Assembly (NCBI GenBank): GCA_943332615.1
Contig: CALQQB010000053.1
Coordinates: forward strand, 1-33,725
Length of the DNA stretch: 33,725 nucleotides
Origin: Phenylobacterium deserti
Lineage (GTDB): Bacteria; Pseudomonadota; Alphaproteobacteria; Caulobacterales; Caulobacteraceae
Direction: 5' to 3'
Part shown: positions 24,134 to 32,191 of the stretch, piece by piece
Position numbering within the stretch: position 1 is the first letter of the stretch
Layout of the letters: each line of letters opens with the position of its first letter
Translations under genes and position numbers: made by a program
The notes under the pieces: generated by a model
The model's database searches: none
What the model was told of the DNA's origin: nothing
What the model saw: only the letters and a program-made list of their open reading frames with translations

Positions 24134-26365
24134 CTAGAGCGAAAATTCGAGCGGCTTCAGCCGTAGCCCCAGCCGCCCCCGTGCCTGTGGCGAACGCCAG
24201 GACGCAAAACCCCGGGACTCTAGTGCCTGGCTGAAACTGCGGACCGAACCAACGCGTTCCCCATGGCTTTCGGCCCAGGACTTCCAGGAGCCAAAAAGTG
24301 CGGTCGTGGTCTCCTGAGCGCCATCTGCACGCACGCAGCGCTCATCCATCCAGGCGGACAGGGCGTCTTCGCCCTCCATGTAGGCTTCCGTCGCCGCACG
24401 CACGGCGGCTGGCGGAAGGAGACCGACGAGCTGATAGTCAAGGCAGCCCTGGATCATCCACTGGAGGATGCCCGGCCATTCCAGCCGCAGCTTGTCCTTC
24501 AGTTCCTCGTCGCGCTTGGCAGGCGGGATCGTGATGGCGAACGGGATCAGGTGGAATCGGCGCCGCATGGCCTCATCAACTGACCGCAGGGTCGGTCGGT
24601 GGTTTCCGGCGATGAAGAGTTTGAACTGCGCGTCGTACTCGAAGAAGTCCTGGCGCATCAGCCGGGCAGTGATGCGATCGCCGCCGGTAAGTGTCTTGAT
24701 CCGGCTTTCAGCCCACGGCCGCCCTTGTTCAGTCTCGGCCGCCGTCACAAGTCGCGCACCGCGAAGCATGGCAAGCTCGGTCGGGTGACGCTCCCCGCGG
24801 CTCTCGGTGAAGGTCTCGATGGGCGCGGTCTTGTGGTAGTCGCCCAAAACCCCCGAAATCGTGTCGATGAGGACGGACTTGCCGTTCGCGCCGGTGCCGT
24901 AGGCGAAGAAGAGCGCATGCGCGCTGGTGTCGCCGGTTAGGGCATAACCGCAAACACGCTGGAGGAAGCCCTGTAGCTCGATGTCGCCGCCGGTGATCTG
25001 GTCGGGGAAGCGCAGGAATGTCGGGCAGTCGCCGCCGGGCGCCGCGCCGGTCACCCTGGTCATATACAGGGCCGGCTCGGCAGGGCGGAGTTTGCCCGTT
25101 CTAAGGTCGACGACGCCACCGGGGGTATTCAGCAGCCATGGGTCCGCGTCCCACTGATCGGGGACAGCGGCAAGCCGCCGATCTGCCCGGGCCAGCTGCT
25201 CTACCGCCCAAACTGTCCGGCGCGCCCCCAGGGCCAGCGCAGCGCGACCGCCATCCGCCTGCGTGGCCGAGCGGCGACACAGATCCCGCACCAGATCGGT
25301 GGCGAACAGGGTGTTGTCTGGCGCCCAGCGGACCCCGTCCCAGACCAGCCATTGGTTCCACACGGCGCAGTATCGGAGGCTGGCCTCGTTCTCACGGGCG
25401 AAGGCGAGGGCGAGGTCTTCTTCACTCCGCCCGGCCGCCCCCGCCGTTCCTGCGCGTGATGCCGGGTTTCGCCAGCCTTGACGTTGGGCCTCCGCGAAGA
25501 CGGCGGGATAGCCCGTGCGCTCCGGCTTGAAAGTCGCCCACTTGGCCTCGGCTTCAATCCGGTTGAATTTGACCGAAGTCGCGGACCAGTTGAGCCATAG
25601 CTGACGACCTGGTTCGCCAAGGGGCTTCAGCGCATGCCCGACACTTGTCCACGTCGTGTAGGAGTCGGCGTCGAGGTATCGCAGCGCGTCCGTCAGGGTC
25701 TCACGGACACCGGGCGAGACAGCCTGAAGGGGATCGGCGGGGAGGGCAGCCACCGGTGAAACGGCGGCGACCGGAAGAGGCTTTGGCTGAGCCTTTGCGG
25801 GCTTGCCAACTGCCTTGTGGGCGCCATGACGGGGACGAAGTTCGTCATCCACGAACTGCGCAATGTCCGCCACACGACCATCCCCTATCCGCTGGCCGGT
25901 CACTGTGAAGTACCGACCAGCGCTATAGGCTTCGATGCCGCTTACGTTCGAGCCCATGGCGGCAAATTCTCGGCCGTAGCCAATGGCATGCACGCCATTG
26001 CCGGATGGGCTGGTCTCAACAAAGCCCGGGAGGCGTTTCGCGATCTCCTTCAGTTCGGGCCGCTGCCCGATGCCGTCGAGATCGACTCCCTGCCAGAACC
26101 GGCCGGAGCCGTCAGGACCCAAGGCAAAGCCAAGCCCCGCATAGTCGCCCCGGGATAGCGCACTAACCGCCGCGTCAAACGTGACGAACTTTGAGTGGTC
26201 CTCGGGCGTGTCGAGCTTGCCGTGGCGCGGCGTGGCGTCCGCGTAGAACGGCACTTTGCGGGGCTTCTTGCCGTCGCCCTGGGGGATCGATTTCCACAGG
26301 ATCCAGCGGCGCGCGGTTCGCATCTCATGTGGAAGCAATGATAGGGCGTCTGAGGCGCAGTTCAT
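24134..26365 (-). CDS. primase-helicase (prim-pol, PriCT, D5_N and SF3 helicase), satellite type
   Basis: 743 residues with a clear order of domains. The first is an N-terminal primase-polymerase (about 10-170), with Asp95 and Asp97 in GVDLDG and His126 in SGNGVHAIGY. A PriCT-2-like domain (about 225-300, YLDADSYTTWTSVGHALKPL) follows, then a D5_N-like region. Last is an SF3 helicase with Walker A GTGANGKS (490-497, Lys496) and the sensor-like FKLFIAGNHRP. Phage P4 alpha and many integrative elements use this combination to start their own replication. Its start overlaps the stop of the upstream gene by four bases, so the whole minus-strand block is probably one operon read from the integrase end. 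Confidence 0.9.
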   Translation of the reverse strand: MNCASDALSLLPHEMRTARRWILWKSIPQGDGKKPRKVPFYADATPRHGKLDTPEDHSKFVTFDAAVSALSRGDYAGLGFALGPDGSGRFWQGVDLDGIGQRPELKEIAKRLPGFVETSPSGNGVHAIGYGREFAAMGSNVSGIEAYSAGRYFTVTGQRIGDGRVADIAQFVDDELRPRHGAHKAVGKPAKAQPKPLPVAAVSPVAALPADPLQAVSPGVRETLTDALRYLDADSYTTWTSVGHALKPLGEPGRQLWLNWSATSVKFNRIEAEAKWATFKPERTGYPAVFAEAQRQGWRNPASRAGTAGAAGRSEEDLALAFARENEASLRYCAVWNQWLVWDGVRWAPDNTLFATDLVRDLCRRSATQADGGRAALALGARRTVWAVEQLARADRRLAAVPDQWDADPWLLNTPGGVVDLRTGKLRPAEPALYMTRVTGAAPGGDCPTFLRFPDQITGGDIELQGFLQRVCGYALTGDTSAHALFFAYGTGANGKSVLIDTISGVLGDYHKTAPIETFTESRGERHPTELAMLRGARLVTAAETEQGRPWAESRIKTLTGGDRITARLMRQDFFEYDAQFKLFIAGNHRPTLRSVDEAMRRRFHLIPFAITIPPAKRDEELKDKLRLEWPGILQWMIQGCLDYQLVGLLPPAAVRAATEAYMEGEDALSAWMDERCVRADGAQETTTALFGSWKSWAESHGERVGSVRSFSQALESRGFASWRSPQARGRLGLRLKPLEFSL

Positions 26366-26859
26366 GCCCCTACACTCCCTTCCAGCGAGGACAGTATGGC
26401 TGTGATGCGGTTCAAACGTGCCGCTGCAATGCCCGCTTTATTCCCGGCAAGTGCAGCCTCAATGAATACGCGGTCCTGGTCGGGGGTGTGCGCTTTGCTG
26501 CGCGCCCGACGGGCGAGCAATTCCAGAAGTTTCGGAGCGGCCGCCAAGGCTGCACGGGCTTTGATTTCAGCATCGGCACGCACCAATGCGGGCGTAATTT
26601 TCGATCCTAGAATTTGCTCGGCGTGGTGCTGCGCTATGGCCTCATCTTCATCCGCAAGCGGAACGCGAGACGCGACCGCAACGCCGACTCGCGCAGCATG
26701 CATGATCCATTGAAAGCCCCACAGATTTTCCAAATCGAGCAGGTCTTCGACGCTGATGCGCATAGTGGAACTTGCGTTTGCGGTATGAGACCCGATTGGT
26801 TTGGATTCGGGTGCTCTGAAATGCACTTTTCTCGCTGAGGATTGGCGTCTGCTAGCCAT
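26362..26859 (-). CDS. unknown protein of the integrative-element operon
   Basis: 165 residues, no family recognised. The basic N-terminus (about 1-35, rich in Arg and Ser) is followed by a mostly helical body with VEDLLDLENLWGFQWIMHAA and alanine-rich helices (AEIKARAALAAAPKLLELLARRAR). The stop overlaps the primase-helicase start (ATGA), and the AlpA-type gene ends four bases upstream, so co-expression is near certain. The position suggests an accessory replication or regulatory factor. The first in-frame methionine could also be residue 33; the true start is uncertain. Confidence 0.7.
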   Translation of the reverse strand: MASRRQSSARKVHFRAPESKPIGSHTANASSTMRISVEDLLDLENLWGFQWIMHAARVGVAVASRVPLADEDEAIAQHHAEQILGSKITPALVRADAEIKARAALAAAPKLLELLARRARSKAHTPDQDRVFIEAALAGNKAGIAAARLNRITAILSSLEGSVGA

Positions 26860-26862
26860 GGC

Positions 26863-27108
26863 TTAAGCGACCTCCACGCGAGAGGCTTCCCAGGAGAGAA
26901 TGTCGGCAACGCGCCACGCGACCCGCTGGCGGGTAAGTCGGACCGGGCGGGGGAACCGCCCAAGCTCAACCTGTCGACGGAGCGTCATTTCGCCCAGTCC
27001 CGTGCGGGCTCGAACCTGTCGCATGTTCAGAAATGCAGGGGCAGTATCTGGGTCCGGGGCGAGATAGGGGCGGCGGCCCCGGTCCTGAACTTCGAGTGTC
27101 TTTTCCAT
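26863..27108 (-). CDS. AlpA-type helix-turn-helix regulator/excisionase
   Basis: 81 residues. The C-terminal half, FLNMRQVRARTGLGEMTLRR and onward through GRFPRPVRLTRQRVAWRVADILSWE, is the compact MerR-like winged helix of the AlpA/Cox family, which activates integrase or acts as a directionality factor in P4-like elements. ATG 27108 was chosen because GAAGG lies about eight bases upstream; an in-frame start 16 codons earlier has no such site. It sits between the integrase-side genes and the replication genes, the usual position of the switch protein. Confidence 0.85.
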   Translation of the reverse strand: MEKTLEVQDRGRRPYLAPDPDTAPAFLNMRQVRARTGLGEMTLRRQVELGRFPRPVRLTRQRVAWRVADILSWEASRVEVA

Positions 27109-27194
27109 GTGAAAACCTTCGCCAGTTGGCAGTCCTTGGGGGACGTTGACGGGCAAAGGGTGACGGCCGGTGGCAGGGAAAAAAGCTGCCGTGA

Positions 27195-27896
27195 TTAATC
27201 TGGCGCGGGGATTTCAGGTGCGGGGTTTTTCCGGGGCCTGCCGGGCTTCTTCCAGGTAAACGCCAAGGTTTCCGCAACCGCAGAATCCCAGCCCCTCTCG
27301 AATGCCCGCCTGCTCAATCCGGGAAAGGACATAAGGGCATCCCGTTCGAATTGGGCGCGGGGCTTTGGCCGGCTGTGCGGAGACTTTCGCATCTGTTCCA
27401 CGAGCCAGTGGCGACAGTCCGACTCGGCCTTTGCAGTCTGACGAACGTTTGCGAATGCCGCTCCATCTCTAGCGTCATCGGCTGGCCTGGACTTGGCGCC
27501 CGACGCCTCCAGGACGTAGAGGTTCGGCTCGTGGCCGTGACCGTCTCGCGCGAACCAGAGCAGCATCGAACGGCCCTGGCCGCGCCATCGCTCGGGCGCG
27601 ATCTCCTTGGCGGCCCCGGTCGCTGAAATCGCCACGACGACGACCATGCCAGTCTGAAGTTCCCGGTGGATGTCCTCACGTGTCGCGCCTTCGGCCAGAC
27701 GCCGCGCAAAATAACAGTACAGAAACTCGGCCCCCTCCAGCTCGTCTGCCCAGCTCCCGGGGCGCCAGGGAAGATCTGAGGACAGTCTCTCGACGACGCG
27801 GCCACGGTCCTCATCATATCGCTCGCGGGTCGGGAACTTACCGAGAAGGGATCTTACCACCCCGCGCCCGACGTCAGAAAAGTCCCGCCTGGTCAT
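27195..27896 (-). CDS. unknown protein with C-terminal AT-hook, coupled to integrase
   Basis: 233 residues, no family recognised. The body mixes helices with a beta-rich middle (GMVVVVAISATGAAKEIAPERW, SMLLWFARDG). The region 185-215 (AQFERDALMSFPGLSRRAFERGW) looks like a helix-turn-helix. The tail KKPGRPRKNPAPEIPAP carries GRPRK, the core of an AT-hook for minor-groove DNA contact. Its start overlaps the integrase stop by four bases, so it is translated with the integrase. A DNA-architecture or excision-accessory role is possible but not shown. Confidence 0.75.
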   Translation of the reverse strand: MTRRDFSDVGRGVVRSLLGKFPTRERYDEDRGRVVERLSSDLPWRPGSWADELEGAEFLYCYFARRLAEGATREDIHRELQTGMVVVVAISATGAAKEIAPERWRGQGRSMLLWFARDGHGHEPNLYVLEASGAKSRPADDARDGAAFANVRQTAKAESDCRHWLVEQMRKSPHSRPKPRAQFERDALMSFPGLSRRAFERGWDSAVAETLAFTWKKPGRPRKNPAPEIPAPD

Positions 27897-29353
27897 GCGC
27901 GGCGCTTCCGAGCGCGACCCAGTTTTTCAAGGTTGGACGGGCGCTGACGCTCTCCGACTACCTCGAGAAGCAAACCCTCCCAGGCCTCCAAGGCGCGCCG
28001 CTTCTCAGGCATGAAGTCGTGCTGGGCATAGTGGCGCCACGTGACGGCTGCAGCGCCGCCCAGATCGCCTGAGTGACCAAGCACTTGGCTCACGACGTGC
28101 GGCGCGGTCCCGAGACGCTCACTGGCCAGGGCGCTCGCGCCGGTCCGTCGCAGGTCGTGGGGCGAAACTTGCGTCAGCCCAAGTCCCTTGCAAAGCCTTG
28201 CCATGGCACGCGTTACGCTGTCGGGCGTCAGGGGCTTCTCTGTGGCGTCGGGGTCGTTAGTGAGGCGGGGGCTCGGGAACACGTACTCAGGCGGGTCGTC
28301 GCGACCCTCGCGGGCCAGTGCCAGGGCGTCCTCGATCAATTCCAAAGCGCGGTCAGTTAAGGGGACAAGGTGCGGCCGGCCGGACTTCATGCGTTCGGCG
28401 GGGATCGTCCAGATCCGGTTTGCCAGATCCAGTTCCATCAAGCGCATTCCCGAAATCTCCTGGCGCCTTTGGAGCAGCAGCGCGCAGAGCTGCAGCGCAA
28501 TCCGGGTTGGCCGGGCCACATAGAGTTTGTCGCCCTGTTCCTGCCCCTTGCGCGGCGGCAGGCGCAGGCCTTCCGGCATCGCCTCGCAGGCTGTCCAAAG
28601 GGTCTTCAGGTCTTCGTCTGACAGCGCTCGTGTGCGTGGCGTCTCTTGTACCGGGGGCGCCATTGTGCTCGCGACATTGAACACCAACCGCTCCTGCGAG
28701 ACGGCATAGGCCAGCGCCTGACGGATGACGGCGTGAGTCCTGTTAGTTTGCGCGCCAACGCCGCGGTCGATCATTGCGTCGAGCACCTTGCGAATAGCCG
28801 CCTTGTTCACGTCCTCCAGCCGCAGCTTCCCAATGATTGGGCGGACGTTGCGGGCAAGAATGCCGGTCTCGTCGCGCAACGTGCGAGCACGCTTCTGCTT
28901 CCGCTTCGGCTTCCACCGACCCTTCTCGCACGCAACCAGATAGGCATCCGCGAGGTCCTCGAAGGTCTTCAGAGGCTCAGCGCGCGCCGCAACCTTTCGC
29001 GCAAGCTTTTCGGCGGCGGGGTCATTGCCGTCCTCTGCCTCCGCTCTGACCTGCCGCGCGCGTCTCCGCGCCGCCCGAAGGGTAAGCGCCTGGGCCTCGC
29101 CACCTATGGCGTCACGATCGGCCTCGGTCGGTTCGTCTTCGCCATCGACAAAGATCCCAAGAGTCATTCGGCGCTGGCGCCCGTCGTTGCTCCGATAGCG
29201 AAAGGTCCAGGTCTTCCGGCCCTCGGGAGAAACGCGAAGTTCCAGTCCCGCCGGGTCATCATCCCCGAAGGCGACGCGCTCGGTCTTGCCATCCGCTCCA
29301 ACGCGCGGTCGGGCAGAAGCGCAAAATCGTGCGGTCAGATGCTGGGATGCCAT
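27893..29353 (-). CDS. tyrosine integrase, P4-type with arm-binding domain
   Basis: 486 residues. An N-terminal arm-DNA-binding DUF4102-like domain (about 15-110, LELRVSPEGRKTWTFRYR), a SAM-like core-binding domain (about 130-230) and a catalytic domain follow in order. The active residues are Arg296 (QRRQEI), His399 and Arg402 (HDLR) and the nucleophile Tyr442 (RHYAQ), so it should be active. The frame is open a further 32 codons upstream to 29449, but that part is unlike the family and runs through the GGGTCACAC repeats, so ATG 29353 was preferred. It starts 180 bases inside the right att copy, the usual arrangement, and runs into the rest of the element. Confidence 0.93.
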   Translation of the reverse strand: MASQHLTARFCASARPRVGADGKTERVAFGDDDPAGLELRVSPEGRKTWTFRYRSNDGRQRRMTLGIFVDGEDEPTEADRDAIGGEAQALTLRAARRRARQVRAEAEDGNDPAAEKLARKVAARAEPLKTFEDLADAYLVACEKGRWKPKRKQKRARTLRDETGILARNVRPIIGKLRLEDVNKAAIRKVLDAMIDRGVGAQTNRTHAVIRQALAYAVSQERLVFNVASTMAPPVQETPRTRALSDEDLKTLWTACEAMPEGLRLPPRKGQEQGDKLYVARPTRIALQLCALLLQRRQEISGMRLMELDLANRIWTIPAERMKSGRPHLVPLTDRALELIEDALALAREGRDDPPEYVFPSPRLTNDPDATEKPLTPDSVTRAMARLCKGLGLTQVSPHDLRRTGASALASERLGTAPHVVSQVLGHSGDLGGAAAVTWRHYAQHDFMPEKRRALEAWEGLLLEVVGERQRPSNLEKLGRARKRRA

Positions 29354-29394
29354 GTCGCCATCGAGCCTGAATTCTGTGACCCCAGGAGGTTTCA

Positions 29395-29414
29395 GGGTCA
29401 CACTGGGGTCACAC
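29395..29414 (+). repeat. tandem GGGTCACAC pair C, 11-bp period, inside right end
   Basis: GGGTCACAC at 29395-29403 and again at 29406-29414, period 11 bp, with an inverted TGTGACCC at 29375-29382. The cluster lies 40-60 bases upstream of the chosen integrase start and about 120 bases inside the right att copy. It is the best candidate for integrase arm sites and could also repress integrase expression. Confidence 0.6.
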
Positions 29415-29532
29415 GAAGCAGGGGCTTCACGATAGACTGTGGTGGTCAATGGTGCAAGATGTCATTGTTTTGGTTGTACTAATGGCGAATGGGGATTGCC
29501 GGTGGTGGGCGGTGGTTGTTGACGGCCGGAGC

Positions 29533-29577
29533 TTTTGTAAACCGAAGGTCGGGGGTTCGAGTCCCTCATCCGCACCA
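29533..29577. other. proposed right attachment site, damaged tRNA-Thr 3' half
   Basis: The fragment begins TTTTGTAAACCGAAGG and ends ATCCGCACCA. It lacks the whole 5' half of a tRNA and one G of the acceptor arm, so it cannot fold as a tRNA. It matches 543-588 with three substitutions and one deletion. Two of the substitutions (G29552 and the T-stem 3' arm) keep the T stem paired, suggesting that one of the two copies descends from a different tRNA-Thr allele brought by the element. Confidence 0.7.
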
Positions 29578-29808
29578 GCCTTCGCGTGCAAAGCGCGCTA
29601 CGGCGCGGCAAGCCATGCCAGGCGGAAGGGTGTCGCGCCCTAAGGGGCCAACCCGGAGAATGCCGGGATGAGCGGAAGTCATTGAAATCCTTGACTGTGA
29701 ATTGAGTCCGGATTCTAGGCCGGAACGGCGCTGGCGGCCCCTCCAGCAGCCTGCGATGGCGCCGCTCGACATCCGCGCTATGGTCCTCAAAAGCGCGGGA
29801 GCAGGCAC

Positions 29809-31215
29809 ATGCGGTTCGACGAGTATCGGTCCCACGATGCGGTGGGGTTGGCGGGGCTGGTGGCCAAGGGCGAGGTGACGGCGGGGGAGCTGCTGGACGT
29901 CGCCGTGGCGCGGATGGCGGAGGTCAATCCGCGGCTGAACGCGGTGACCCGGGATCTTTCGGAGCAGGCGCGGGCCGAGGCGCCGGGCGCGGGGCCGCTG
30001 GCGGGCGTGCCCTATCTGCTGAAGGACCTGGGCGCGCACATGGCGGGACTGCCGACCAGTTCCGGGTCGAAGATGTTCTCCGAGACGCCGGCGGTAGCCG
30101 ACAGCGCCATCACGAAGCTGTATCGGGGCGCGGGGCTCTCGATCTTCGGCAAGACCAACACGCCGGAGTTCGGGCTGTGGCCAGTGACGGAAAGCGACCT
30201 GCTGGGGCCGGCGCGCAATCCCTGGGACCTGTCGCGGACGCCGGGCGGGTCGTCGGGCGGGGCCTCGGCGGCAGTGGCGGCCGGGATCGTGCCGGCGGCG
30301 CATGCCAGCGACGGCGGCGGGTCGATCCGCATTCCGGCGGCGTGCTGCGGCCTGTTCGGGATGAAGCCGTCGCGGGGCCGGGTGTCGTTCGCGCCGGCGG
30401 GCGAGGGCTGGGCCGGCGCCTCGATCATGCATGCGGTGACCCGTTCGGTGCGGGATAGCGCCGTGCTGCTGGACATCGCCTGCGTTCCGCAGCCGGGCGA
30501 CCCCTATTTCCTCAACCTGCCGGAGCGGCCCTATGCCGAGGAGGTGGGGCGCGATCCCGGCAAGCTGAGGATCGCCATCTTCGACGGCTCGCTGACGCCG
30601 GGCGGGACGCTCGACCCCGAGGTGGCCGAGGCCGTTCGCGAGGCGGGGCGACTGTGCGAGAGCCTGGGCCACCATGTGGAGGCCGCGACCCTGCCCGGAG
30701 ATCACGCGGCGATGCAGGCGGCGGCCGGGCTGGTGATGGGCGCCAGCGTGGTGGCCAATGTGGAGGCGGAGGCGGAGCGCCGCGGGCGGCCCCTGGCGGA
30801 CGGAGATCTGGAGGCCGCCACCCTGCGCGTCTACCATCGCGGCAAGGCGGAGAGCGCGGCGGCCTATGTGCGCGCGGTGCAGACCCTGCACGCCTATGGC
30901 CGCGCCGCCGCCAGCCTGTTCGAGACCTATGACGTCATGCTGCTGGCGACGCTGGGCCGGCCGGCGATCCCGATCGGCTATCTGTTCGAGGATCCGAAGC
31001 TGCTGGTCGAGCGGCTGTTCAGCTACATGCCCAACACCCAGGCGTTCAACAACTCGGGCCAGCCGGCGATGACCGTGCCGCTGGCTTGGAGCAAGGGCGG
31101 CCTGCCGATCGGCATCCAGTTCGCGGCGCGGACGGGGGCCGAGGGGCTGCTGTTCCGGCTGGCGGGACAACTGGAACAGGCGCGGCCGTGGTTCGGCCGG
31201 GTTCCGGCGCTGTAG
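29809..31215 (+). CDS. amidase (amidase-signature family)
   Basis: 468 residues, a complete amidase-signature enzyme. The Ser-cisSer-Lys triad is visible as Lys72 (LLKDLG), Ser148 (GGSSGG) and Ser172 (DGGGSIRIP). The glycine-rich signature spans about 140-190. Members hydrolyse amides to acid plus ammonia; the substrate cannot be deduced. There is no signal peptide. It lies just outside the proposed element and convergent to a polyamine-type transporter, so it probably belongs to the resident chromosome. Relatives also act as aryl-acylamidases or in Glu-tRNA amidation, but GatA is unlikely without GatB/C partners. Confidence 0.9.
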   Translation: MRFDEYRSHDAVGLAGLVAKGEVTAGELLDVAVARMAEVNPRLNAVTRDLSEQARAEAPGAGPLAGVPYLLKDLGAHMAGLPTSSGSKMFSETPAVADSAITKLYRGAGLSIFGKTNTPEFGLWPVTESDLLGPARNPWDLSRTPGGSSGGASAAVAAGIVPAAHASDGGGSIRIPAACCGLFGMKPSRGRVSFAPAGEGWAGASIMHAVTRSVRDSAVLLDIACVPQPGDPYFLNLPERPYAEEVGRDPGKLRIAIFDGSLTPGGTLDPEVAEAVREAGRLCESLGHHVEAATLPGDHAAMQAAAGLVMGASVVANVEAEAERRGRPLADGDLEAATLRVYHRGKAESAAAYVRAVQTLHAYGRAAASLFETYDVMLLATLGRPAIPIGYLFEDPKLLVERLFSYMPNTQAFNNSGQPAMTVPLAWSKGGLPIGIQFAARTGAEGLLFRLAGQLEQARPWFGRVPAL

Positions 31216-31313
31216 CCCGCTCCTTGCAACGTGCTGGCGGCAAGTCGGAAGCGTGTACCGCCACGGGACGCGGATGCTTCTGACGGTTCGGCTGCTGGGG
31301 GGTGGCCGGGCCT

Positions 31314-31333
31314 TGACGTCCGGGGGGACGTCA
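31314..31333. terminator. bidirectional hairpin between amidase and Pot operon
   Basis: TGACGTCC (31314-31321), loop GGGG and GGACGTCA (31326-31333) form a perfect 8-bp stem in the 183-base convergent gap. No T-run follows on either strand, so termination efficiency is unclear, but the position fits a shared terminator. Confidence 0.5.
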
Positions 31334-31398
31334 GTCGCAGGCGGTCCGGTCGTCGGTGAGGGTCACTTGGCCCACGGCCGGGCCGCCTGTGACGCTTT

Positions 31399-32181
31399 TC
31401 AGGTCCGTTTGCGCTGCTGCACCAGATAGACCGCAATCACGCCGGTGGCGACCAGGCCGATGAGCAGGGTCGAGACCGCGTTGATCTTGGGGTCCACCCC
31501 CAGCCGCACCTGACTGTAGAGCCGCATCGGCAGGGTCGTGGCGCCGGGGCCGGAGGTGAAGCTGGCGATCACCAGGTCGTCGAGGCTGAGCGTGAAGGCC
31601 AGCATCCAGGCGGCGGCCACGGCGGGCGCGATCACCGGCAGGGTGACCAGGGCGAAGGCTTTCCAGGGCGGACACCCCAGGTCCTGGGCGGCTTCCTCCA
31701 GGCTGATGTCGAAGGTGGCCAGGCGGGCCTGAATGACCACGGTGGTGTAGGCCAGGGTCAGGGTCGCGTGGCTCAGCGTCACGGTCCAGAACCCGCGCGG
31801 CAGACCGGCGGCCACGAACAGCAGCAGTAGCGACAGGCCCAGGATAACCTCGGGCATCACCAGGGTGGCGTAGACGCCGCCCGCCAGCACGGTGCGGCCC
31901 CGGAACCCCCCACCGCGGACCAGGGCCGCCGCTGCCAGGATGCCCAGAACGGTCGCGAGGGTGGCGGAGATCACGCCCACGCGCAGGGTCACCCAGACCG
32001 AGGCCAGCATCTGCTCGTCGCGGAACAGCGCCGCGTACCAGCGGGTCGAGAACCCGCCCCAGACGGTAACCAATCGGCTGGCGTTGAACGAATAGGCCAC
32101 CAGGATGACGATGGGCGCATAGAGGAACGCCAGCCCCAGGATCACCGAAGCCAGGTTGAAGACGGAGGGGCCCCTCCTCAT
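31399..32181 (-). CDS. potI: ABC transporter permease, PotI/PotC type
   Basis: 260 residues with six hydrophobic segments starting with FNLASVILGLAFLYAPIVIL. The EAA-loop that docks the ATPase is EEAAQDLGCPPWKAFALVTL (about 180-199), typical of binding-protein-dependent permeases. LDDLVIASFTSGPG following it is characteristic of the spermidine/putrescine PotC/PotI group. It is the last gene of a minus-strand operon (ATPase, PotH-like, PotI-like) and starts 10 bases after its partner permease. The periplasmic binding protein is not in the window and would be expected upstream, beyond 33725. Confidence 0.88.
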   Translation of the reverse strand: MRRGPSVFNLASVILGLAFLYAPIVILVAYSFNASRLVTVWGGFSTRWYAALFRDEQMLASVWVTLRVGVISATLATVLGILAAAALVRGGGFRGRTVLAGGVYATLVMPEVILGLSLLLLFVAAGLPRGFWTVTLSHATLTLAYTTVVIQARLATFDISLEEAAQDLGCPPWKAFALVTLPVIAPAVAAAWMLAFTLSLDDLVIASFTSGPGATTLPMRLYSQVRLGVDPKINAVSTLLIGLVATGVIAVYLVQQRKRT

Positions 32182-32191
32182 GGCACACGCC

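Larger units (their letters stand above)
543..29577. mobile_element. candidate tRNA-Thr-targeted integrative element of about 29 kb
   Basis: The two ends are the direct-repeat att copies at 543-588 and 29533-29577. At the right end lie a tyrosine integrase facing inward, an AlpA-type small DNA-binding protein and a P4-like primase-helicase, the usual core of an integrative element or satellite. Between them and the tRNA are two TonB-receptor-led catabolic modules and an orphan HEPN-like gene, which would be cargo. No conjugation genes or phage structural genes are visible, so the element would need a helper to move or may now be fixed. The alternative is a shorter element occupying only about 24.0-29.58 kb, but no third copy of the tRNA fragment was seen near 23.5-24.1 kb. 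Confidence 0.6.
29354..29808. other. right end of the element and amidase upstream region
   Basis: About 455 bases without a gene. In order they hold an inverted TGTGACCC (29375-29382), the tandem GGGTCACAC pair C, about 115 bases of G-rich sequence without obvious features, the damaged tRNA-Thr 3' fragment (29533-29577), a small CCCGG/CCGGG hairpin near 29651-29666, and a possible promoter TTGACT (29691-29696) for the amidase, with no convincing -10. Confidence 0.55.

Noticed and set aside
29531..29577. Possible second tRNA-Thr gene
   Set aside because: Only the anticodon-to-3' half is present, with a one-base loss in the acceptor arm and no 5' half, so it cannot fold. It is treated as an attachment-site remnant.
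29566..31170. 534-codon minus-strand open frame
   Set aside because: It is antisense to the amidase, whose catalytic motifs are on the plus strand. The composition is Arg/His-rich noise.
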